A DNA stretch of 59,556 nucleotides from an uncultured Desulfovibrionaceae bacterium (lineage in GTDB: Bacteria > Desulfobacterota > Desulfovibrionia > Desulfovibrionales > Desulfovibrionaceae), in NCBI GenBank assembly GCA_944325195.1, contig CALUZB010000025.1:1-59556 (forward strand). Reading direction: 5' to 3'. The notes below the pieces were generated by a model that did no database searches, was not told where the DNA came from, and worked only from the letters and a program-made list of their open reading frames with translations. Made by a program: the position numbers and the translations under genes. The number at the start of each line of letters is the position of its first letter. Within the stretch, counting starts at the first letter, position 1. This document shows positions 54,994-59,556 of the stretch, in pieces.

Positions 54994-55874
54994 ATGTCCG
55001 GCCTGAAACAGAAAACCCCCGGCGTGACAATCGGGGGTTTACGATAAAAGAATCGCTTGAGGCGATGAGGGAACTTTACCCCGGCTCAGGCATTCATGTC
55101 AAGCCTTTCGGCGGGCCGTGCGAAGATTGTCTGTATTTCCGTCAGGTAACCCGCAACGTGCGCCTGTCTTCAGGCAAGACGGTCAAACGTCCGGCCGCGT
55201 TCTGCCATTTCAGCGGCGAGGCTACCGGCCGCAACAAGAGCTGTGAGTTTTTCACCCCGAAGCGGAAAAGGGGGGGAACGATGCTTGAGCACATCAAAAA
55301 AGCTTTTGAAGTTGAGGGATTGTCCGCTATCGAGAAGGTCACATTGATTGCGCTTGCTGATTACGCGAATGAAGAAGGCGTTTGTTGGCCCAGCCATAAA
55401 GCATTGATGAAGAAAACGGGCATCGGTAATAAAAAAACTCTGTGGAAGTCGCTGGCCTCTCTGGAAAACAACGGCTTGCTAGAAATCAACAAGGCCGGGC
55501 AAAATGAAAAGAAAACGGCTAACATCTATAAGCTTTTTGTTGGAGATAGTGACTTTAGTAGGTGCACTTTTAGACGGTCTAAAGTTAGACGGTCTAACTT
55601 TGTCGATTTAGTAGGTACAAAAGTGCACCCCGAAGCTACTATAGAAGATACTAGTATATATACCCCCTCCCCCCTTGAAGGGGGAGCGTACGAGTTCGGA
55701 ACCGACGAAGCTTCCCCGGAACCGGAACTCACCACCCTCACCGGAACCTTTCCCGTCGATGAGCGACCGACCCCAGTCCAGCAGGAACCAACCGGTGGAA
55801 GCGATGAAACCAACCCTCTCACGGAAGCTGAAAACGACGATTTGGAAAAAAAAACGCTTCCAGGGGCATTTTAA
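54990..55874 (+). CDS. Zinc/HTH replication-initiator-like protein
   Basis: 294 residues from the ATG at 54990, which overlaps the alpA stop. Residues 44-85 hold four cysteines (CEDC...C...C), a possible zinc site. Residues 98-165 form a winged helix of the HTH_36 type seen in phage replication proteins (LSAIEKVTLIALADYANEEG, WPSHKALMKKTGIGNKKTLW). An internal ATG at residue 98, after GGGGGGAACG, could give a shorter HTH-only product. From codon 189 the DNA holds iteron-like repeats, and the encoded tail is Pro/Glu-rich and low complexity. Followed by a DnaB-type helicase gene, it looks like a lambda-O-style initiator; this is inference. Confidence 0.72.
   Translation: MNVRPETENPRRDNRGFTIKESLEAMRELYPGSGIHVKPFGGPCEDCLYFRQVTRNVRLSSGKTVKRPAAFCHFSGEATGRNKSCEFFTPKRKRGGTMLEHIKKAFEVEGLSAIEKVTLIALADYANEEGVCWPSHKALMKKTGIGNKKTLWKSLASLENNGLLEINKAGQNEKKTANIYKLFVGDSDFSRCTFRRSKVRRSNFVDLVGTKVHPEATIEDTSIYTPSPLEGGAYEFGTDEASPEPELTTLTGTFPVDERPTPVQQEPTGGSDETNPLTEAENDDLEKKTLPGAF
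55554..55684. repeat. Origin-like repeat cluster inside the initiator gene
   Basis: Two copies of the 13-bp palindrome TTAGACGGTCTAA (55570-55582, 55585-55597) lie between inverted GGTGCACTTTT (55561-55571) and AAAAGTGCACC (55619-55629), with TTTAGTAGGT directly repeated (55554-55563, 55607-55616). An AT-rich stretch (about 55636-55662, CTACTATAGAAGATACTAG then TATATA) and the CCCCCTTGAAGGGGG palindrome (55670-55684) follow. This layout resembles iterons plus a DNA-unwinding element. Confidence 0.65.
55846..55854 (+). other. A9 slippery run near the end of the initiator gene
   Basis: The codons GAA AAA AAA ACG contain an A-AAA-AAA heptamer 20 bases before the stop. A -1 shift here enters an open frame that runs without a stop into the downstream 128-residue gene, which itself lacks a good start. 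It may be chance. Confidence 0.3.
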
Positions 55875-55955
55875 GGCACGATAATCGTTCCGGCATAGTT
55901 GTCCATACCAAAACCGCAAATTGTGTCTTAGAAGGGCAATCAGAGGCCTTAAACG
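55870..55955. repeat. ~85-bp paired element, copy A
   Basis: Begins TTTAAGGCACG and ends AGAGGCCTTAAACG, so its ends pair (TTTAAGGC/GCCTTAAA). Inside are the blocks GGCAT, AAAAC, GCAA, GTG, AGAA and GGCAA in order. The same ordered blocks occur in copy B (57781-57863), on the other side of the helicase cassette. The connecting bases have diverged. Confidence 0.75.
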
Positions 55956-55960
55956 ATGCG

Positions 55961-56347
55961 TTGCTGGCTTGTAGTGAGCAGGGTGAGGCATCGAAAGCCG
56001 TTTCAAGGCGTAAATCGAAACGAAAAGACGCCTGTCCGTTTAAGGCGATTACCGAATTGTTCCACGAGAAATTGCCGATGCTTCCCAGCATTGTCGCCCT
56101 GTCGGAAAAGCGAAAGAGGCTGGTTAACGCCTGCTGGAGCGGCATTATTCGCGAGCGTGTCAAAGCTCTTGGCAGGCCAGACACGCAGGAAGAGCGGCTG
56201 GCCTATCTCGCCGACTTTTTCGACGCCGTGTCGGGAAGTGATTTTCTGACTGGGCGCGGCCGCAATTGGAAAGCCAATTTTGACTGGCTGTTCAACGAAT
56301 CCCACTTCCTGAAAATCGTGGAAGGCAATTATGCAAACTGCGACTGA
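55961..56347 (+). CDS. Small replication-associated protein (unknown family)
   Basis: At least 128 residues if the TTG at 55961 is the start; no ATG or clear ribosome-binding site fits, and the frame is open further upstream. It has a basic N-terminus (SRRKSKRKDACPF) and a helical C-terminus (ERLAYLADFFDAV...NFDWLFNESHFLKIVEG) typical of phage replication accessory proteins that lie next to DnaB-type helicases. Its end overlaps the helicase start by 17 bases. A helicase-loader role is inference. Confidence 0.6.
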   Translation: MLACSEQGEASKAVSRRKSKRKDACPFKAITELFHEKLPMLPSIVALSEKRKRLVNACWSGIIRERVKALGRPDTQEERLAYLADFFDAVSGSDFLTGRGRNWKANFDWLFNESHFLKIVEGNYANCD

Positions 56348-57746
56348 CAGCTCCAAACAGGCTTTGGATTATCTGCATGGCGGGGAAACTCATTTGCTTG
56401 AAAGCGTCATGCGTTTTGCCGGCAAGAAACAACCGGACGTGGACGGCATTCGAGAAGTGCTTGCGGCCTACCCGCCGTCAAAGTGGCTGAACGTTTCCTG
56501 CAAAACGGCCGGGCTTGAAGCTCAAAGCTTGCTGGACAGCGGCATTGCCCCAACGCCGTATGAGCTGGGCAAGCGGATATCCAACCGGCCTGAATGCAGC
56601 GCACAATGGCTGGCTGAAATTGCCACAACCCAAACCCATCTCAACCCGACAACCGCGACGATTGCCGCTCGCGAACTGAAGCAGCTCAGTTTCAAGCTTA
56701 CGCAATGGCCGCTGATATTGGCTGAGCTCAACCAGACGATTTATTCCCCGGACGTTTCCCTTGCCCTGCTGGCCGACAAGCTCAAAACTTTCGGCGAGGA
56801 TTGCGCGGCGGCGGATGATACGCCGGTTGAGGAAGACCAAGACCCATTCAGCGATTGGTTACAGGAACTGGAAGCCGGGCCGCCGCAACTTCTGAAAACC
56901 CCCTGGAGCGGGCTTGATGCAACGCTTGGCGGTGGCGTTTCTCCGGCCTCTCTGGTGGTGCTGGCCGCCCGCCCGGCGGTAGGCAAGAGCGCGCTTGCCC
57001 TGAATTGGGCCTGGAATGCGGCGGCCTTAGGGCGAAACGTTGTATTTTTCAGCCTGGAGATGAAAAGCGGGGAGCTGAACATCCGTTTGTTCAGCAACCT
57101 GTCGGACTTACCCTTGAAAATTTTCAAATTCAAGCTTTCGGCTGAAGAGTTTAAACGGCTCTACGCAACCAAGCAACGCTTTGACCGGCTTGCAGGCGGG
57201 CGTTTTCACATCGTCGATGATTTCGGGCTGGATATCGAAAAAATGCGCTCCATTTGCCGTCTGAGGGCGAAAATCGCCCCGTTGGGCCTGGTTGTCGTCG
57301 ATTACCTGCAACTGATGCGAGCCGACCCGAAAATCAGCAACCGGGAGCAGCAGATAGCCGCTCTTTCCCGTGGGTTGAAAATGCTTGCCGGTGAGTTTGA
57401 CTGTCCCGTGCTCTGCCTGTCACAGCTCAACCGGCAGAGCGAAGCGGAAGACCGCGTACCCCGTGCGTCCGACTTGCGGGAATCCGGAGCCATTGAGCAG
57501 GACGCAGATGTCATTCTCATGCTGCACCGGGAAAACGCTTTGGTTGAGGCCTGTCAGGAAATCGGGTTAACCGACGAGCCGCTACAAGCATTCGTAGCCA
57601 AAAACCGAATGGGACCTACCGGGAGCTGCATGTTGCAATACCGAAAAGAAGTGCAGCGCATAACCGACCCCGATGAAGACTTCCGAAGCCGGGTTGCGGC
57701 CTGTAGGGAGAATCTGAAGGCGAAAAGCGGCAGGCGGAAGCTTTGA
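56331..57746 (+). CDS. DnaB-type replicative helicase of the element
   Basis: 471-residue RecA-fold helicase. The C-terminal DnaB domain shows TPWSGLDATLGGGV, Walker A ARPAVGKSA (213-221), FFSLEMKSGELNIRL, Walker B LVVVDYLQLM, and the SQLNRQSE...DLRESGAIEQDADVI block with the arginine-finger region. The N-terminal half is shorter and divergent from chromosomal DnaB. GGAAGG precedes the ATG. With the initiator-like and accessory genes it forms a replication cassette between paired elements A and B. Confidence 0.92.
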   Translation: MQTATDSSKQALDYLHGGETHLLESVMRFAGKKQPDVDGIREVLAAYPPSKWLNVSCKTAGLEAQSLLDSGIAPTPYELGKRISNRPECSAQWLAEIATTQTHLNPTTATIAARELKQLSFKLTQWPLILAELNQTIYSPDVSLALLADKLKTFGEDCAAADDTPVEEDQDPFSDWLQELEAGPPQLLKTPWSGLDATLGGGVSPASLVVLAARPAVGKSALALNWAWNAAALGRNVVFFSLEMKSGELNIRLFSNLSDLPLKIFKFKLSAEEFKRLYATKQRFDRLAGGRFHIVDDFGLDIEKMRSICRLRAKIAPLGLVVVDYLQLMRADPKISNREQQIAALSRGLKMLAGEFDCPVLCLSQLNRQSEAEDRVPRASDLRESGAIEQDADVILMLHRENALVEACQEIGLTDEPLQAFVAKNRMGPTGSCMLQYRKEVQRITDPDEDFRSRVAACRENLKAKSGRRKL

Positions 57747-57780
57747 TTGCGACATGTCGTTTAATGCCCCTCATTGCCCG

Positions 57781-57863
57781 TTTAAGGCACGTTTTTCGAT
57801 TTGGCATGAAGGAATGCTAAAACAGCAATCGTGCCCAAGAATGGCAACTAGAGGCCTTAAACG
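57781..57863. repeat. ~85-bp paired element, copy B
   Basis: Starts TTTAAGGCACG and ends AGAGGCCTTAAACG like copy A, with a perfect 10-bp terminal stem (CGTTTAAGGC/GCCTTAAACG if one flanking base pair is included). Interior blocks GGCAT, AAAAC, GCAA, GTG, AGAA, GGCAA follow in the same order, with three bases fewer in the spacers. Confidence 0.75.
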
Positions 57864-57934
57864 GCGTGTGGGTTAAAACAAGGGGCGCAACGGGCGTGTG
57901 TCGGTTGCGTCCCTTTCCTTTTGGAGACGGCCGG

Positions 57935-58043
57935 GAAAGTCAACGGCATAGTCAACACCGTTGACCTGAAAAAAAGCCGCTGTTGACCTGGTCAGCAAGG
58001 CGAAAGTTAACAGCATAGTTAACACCGTTAACCCCAAAAAAAG
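57935..58043. repeat. Two 42-bp direct repeats with co-varying hexamers
   Basis: Unit 1 (57935-57976) and unit 2 (58002-58043) share GAAAGT-AAC-GCATAGT-AACACCGTT-ACC and a closing AAAAAAAG. In unit 1 the three hexamers are GTCAAC, GTCAAC, GTTGAC; in unit 2 all three are GTTAAC. The second and third hexamers form a stem around ACC, so the change is compensated (C-G to T-A). Confidence 0.85.
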
Positions 58044-58129
58044 TGAACACTACGCGCGCGCGTGCGCGAGGGGAGAGACCCACAGCCGCAACCAATATCA
58101 CCAGTGGTGGTTGTGAAAACGCCGTTAAA

Positions 58130-58169
58130 TTGATTTGAGTTGATTACAGTTGGTTTAAATCGATTATAC
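58130..58169. repeat. Four 10-bp periodic repeats
   Basis: TTGATTTGAG, TTGATTACAG, TTGGTTTAAA and TCGATTATAC follow without gaps. The ten-base period puts T-rich segments on one DNA face, as in intrinsically bent DNA or an iteron array. The copies are degenerate. Confidence 0.5.
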
Positions 58170-58338
58170 CCGACATGAAACAGGAAGCGTGGACGAAGCG
58201 GGGAAGCGCAACCGCCTGAAACGATTTTTACAAAAAAATCTTGGCGAAAGAAATTTCGTTTGCCGGAGCACGGTCACAGGGTACGAAGCTCTGAACTTTT
58301 GACTGCCCCCCTAGCTGCTTAGTCTGGACTGGGCCGGG

Positions 58339-58728
58339 TACGCGTGGTGGAGAGGGACGGCGAGCCGTGGTTTGTGGCTAAGGATGTGTGTGATGCACTC
58401 GGGTATCAATGGAACGGAAATGCAAGAATTGCTCATGTTCCTGAAGAGTGGAAAGGGGTCACATCGGTTGTTACCCCTGGTGGGAATCAAGAAATGGCAA
58501 CGCTTTCCGAGCAGGGGCTCCTTGCCTTATCAAAAATGGCTGGCGGGTGAAGTTGTGCCCGCAATCCGCAAGCACGGCATGTATGCCCCCCCGCGCACGA
58601 TAGAGGCCATGCTGGCCAACCTGTCAGGATTTTTGACAGGTTCCGCTTTAAGCGCGCATCATGGCCCGGCTTGTTGCGCGCGCAACAAGTTCTTCCCCTG
58701 CAAGCCGAAAAAAGGGTACCCTGATTGA
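58339..58728 (+). pseudogene. Broken BRO-N type antirepressor
   Basis: The frame at about 58339-58550 encodes a BRO-N core (RVVERDGEPWFVAKDVCDAL...ATLSEQGLLAL) but starts abruptly without the usual N-terminus, after an in-frame stop. The conserved continuation (LPYQKWLAGEVVPAIRKHGM) is in another frame, from about 58528 to the stop at 58728. The residues usually between these blocks are missing, so a deletion of a few dozen bases shifted the frame. The gene is probably dead. BRO-N proteins act as phage antirepressors or DNA-binding regulators. Confidence 0.75.
58618..58689. repeat. Two adjacent palindromes
   Basis: AACCTGTCA/TGACAGGTT is a perfect 9-bp stem with a 7-base loop (58618-58642), and CTTGTTGCGC/GCGCAACAAG is a perfect 20-bp palindrome without loop (58670-58689). 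They lie downstream of the minus-strand DUF1640-like gene and within the antirepressor remnant. One may end the minus-strand transcript. Confidence 0.65.
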
Positions 58729-58761
58729 GGATACCCTGATTAACCGTAAGCCGCTCACAGG

Positions 58762-59094
58762 CTACCTGAGAAAAGCCAACAGCCCTGTCATCAACGCCAT
58801 TTGGGCAAAGGCCAGCCCGATAATCCATTTCAACAAGTCGTGCTTGGTTGCTTCAATCTTGGCGTCCAGCTCGTGGACTTTTGTTTCTATCTTGGCCTCA
58901 AGGTCAAGCCTGTTTTCCTCAATCCGCGCTTCCAGGCGCATGATGTCGGCTTGCTTGGCCAAGTCCTGCACCGCGAAAACTTCTGCAATCACCGCCTTTT
59001 GCGCTTCCGTGAAAGCTTCCGCCTGCTCTTGGGGCATTCCCGCTTCTCGTAGGGCCTTGCTGTAATTCAACGTATCAAACGTAACACCGTTCAT
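58762..59094 (-). CDS. CCDC90/DUF1640-like coiled-coil membrane protein
   Basis: 110 residues with a helical N-terminus (DTLNYSKALREAGMPQEQAEAF), a long coiled coil (RLEARIEENRLDLEAKIETKVHELDAKIE) and a C-terminal membrane helix (LLKWIIGLAFAQMALMTGLLAFL). This is the layout of bacterial DUF1640 proteins, frequent on phages and plasmids; their role is not known. AGGTAGGAAG precedes the ATG. It is the only minus-strand gene of the element. Confidence 0.85.
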   Translation of the reverse strand: MNGVTFDTLNYSKALREAGMPQEQAEAFTEAQKAVIAEVFAVQDLAKQADIMRLEARIEENRLDLEAKIETKVHELDAKIEATKHDLLKWIIGLAFAQMALMTGLLAFLR

Positions 59095-59438
59095 CTTCCT
59101 ACCTCATGCGATTGATATAACCATTTTGTCCGGCACTGTCCACACAGCAAAGGTGCTTAGGCCTGGTGGTTTGTGATGCTCATTTTCGGACTGTTTTTGG
59201 CTCAGAAGTGGTAAAAATTTTCAGGACACCCCTTTTTTGCGCGTTTTTAAAATTATGAATGTCTCACTTCCAAAGCGCATTTTTAATGTAACCCATTGTA
59301 ATTCCAAGATTTACCACTTTTGAATTTATTGTCTCGTAACGGGCATTATGTAAACTTTGTATTTTCCACTACTATTCATCTAATAAATTTTTATATTCTA
59401 TCTTGACACATTTAATAAAAAATGTTACCACTGTCAAT
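59095..59438. other. AT-rich end of the contig, no gene seen
   Basis: About 340 bases, AT-rich after 59240. It contains the promoter region of the DUF1640-like gene and no recognisable coding sequence. Confidence 0.5.

Positions 59439-59556
<118 letters not shown>

Larger units (their letters stand above)
57747..58343. other. Repeat-rich non-coding region of the element
   Basis: About 600 bases with no credible gene but dense structure: paired element B (57781-57863), two 42-bp units (57935-57976, 58002-58043), TGACCTGGTCA palindrome (57984-57994), alternating CG tract (58052-58068), CACCAGTGGTG palindrome (58099-58109) and four 10-bp repeats (58130-58169). This looks like a control or origin region. 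Confidence 0.6.

Noticed and set aside
55870..57863. Integron attC sites as an explanation of paired elements A and B
   Set aside because: The ends (TTTAAGGC/GCCTTAAA) do not match the RYYYAAC/GTTRRRY core sites, and no integron-type integrase is seen.
57935..58043. Twin 42-bp units as coding repeats
   Set aside because: They can be read as similar peptides, but in different frames and without start codons or ribosome-binding sites.

Overview
The window looks like one assembled contig, or most of one, from a motile anaerobic bacterium close to Desulfovibrio (Desulfobacterota). This is inferred from gene order and families, not from a database search. The pointers are a mfd / peptidyl-prolyl isomerase / SurA-like / RodZ-like / recO / glyQ-glyS block, an rpoN-hpf-rapZ-mannose-type PTS block, a very long PEP synthase next to a pyruvate carboxylase with a biotin ligase, indolepyruvate:ferredoxin oxidoreductase (iorA-iorB), and flagellin genes. 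Both ends look artificial: the left edge lies inside a flagellin gene that is repeated elsewhere in the window, and the right edge is a 29-A run followed by sequence with no T at all.

Layout. 1-750: 5' part of a flagellin gene and its leader (minus strand). 1475-8260: uvrC, trkA-trkH potassium uptake, an AT-rich orphan methyltransferase and rpsT. 8435-23480: glyQ-glyS, then a plus-strand envelope module (phosphoethanolamine-transferase-like enzyme plus a GDPD-like phosphodiesterase), then recO, rodZ-like, two periplasmic foldases and mfd. 23949-29048: iorA-iorB, a TPR membrane protein and a YigZ-family protein. 29294-34892: PTS IIC, IIB and IIA, rapZ, hpf, rpoN. 35801-37392: a second flagellin, plus strand, interrupted by a one-base frameshift. 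37610-48102: ppsA, pyc, birA, a glycosyltransferase and the alpha subunit of fumarase, a central-carbon cluster in which birA can biotinylate Pyc. 48515-51457: degP/htrA and hslU. 51564-51713: an unannotated 49-residue Ser/Lys-rich small protein.

51928-59440: tRNA-Ala(CGC) followed by an integrated element whose far end is not seen. It carries a P4-type integrase, an unknown coiled-coil protein, an AlpA-like regulator, a zinc/helix-turn-helix replication protein, a small replication protein, a DnaB-type helicase, repeat-rich DNA, a broken antirepressor and a CCDC90/DUF1640-like protein.

The most interesting signals are not ordinary genes. (1) The two flagellin 5' regions form inverted repeats of about 750 bp around 35 kb of chromosome. 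Recombination between them would invert the interval and exchange flagellin bodies between two different promoter regions, and one body also has a frameshift in a G tract. (2) The integrated element has layered repeats suggesting a compact replication/copy-control system: palindromic iterons and an AT-rich stretch inside the replication-protein gene, two related ~85-bp elements flanking the helicase cassette, two 42-bp units whose three hexamers change together with a compensated stem, 10-bp periodic repeats, TTTAGGG-type repeats before alpA, and GACGGTAT boxes over the integrase promoter.
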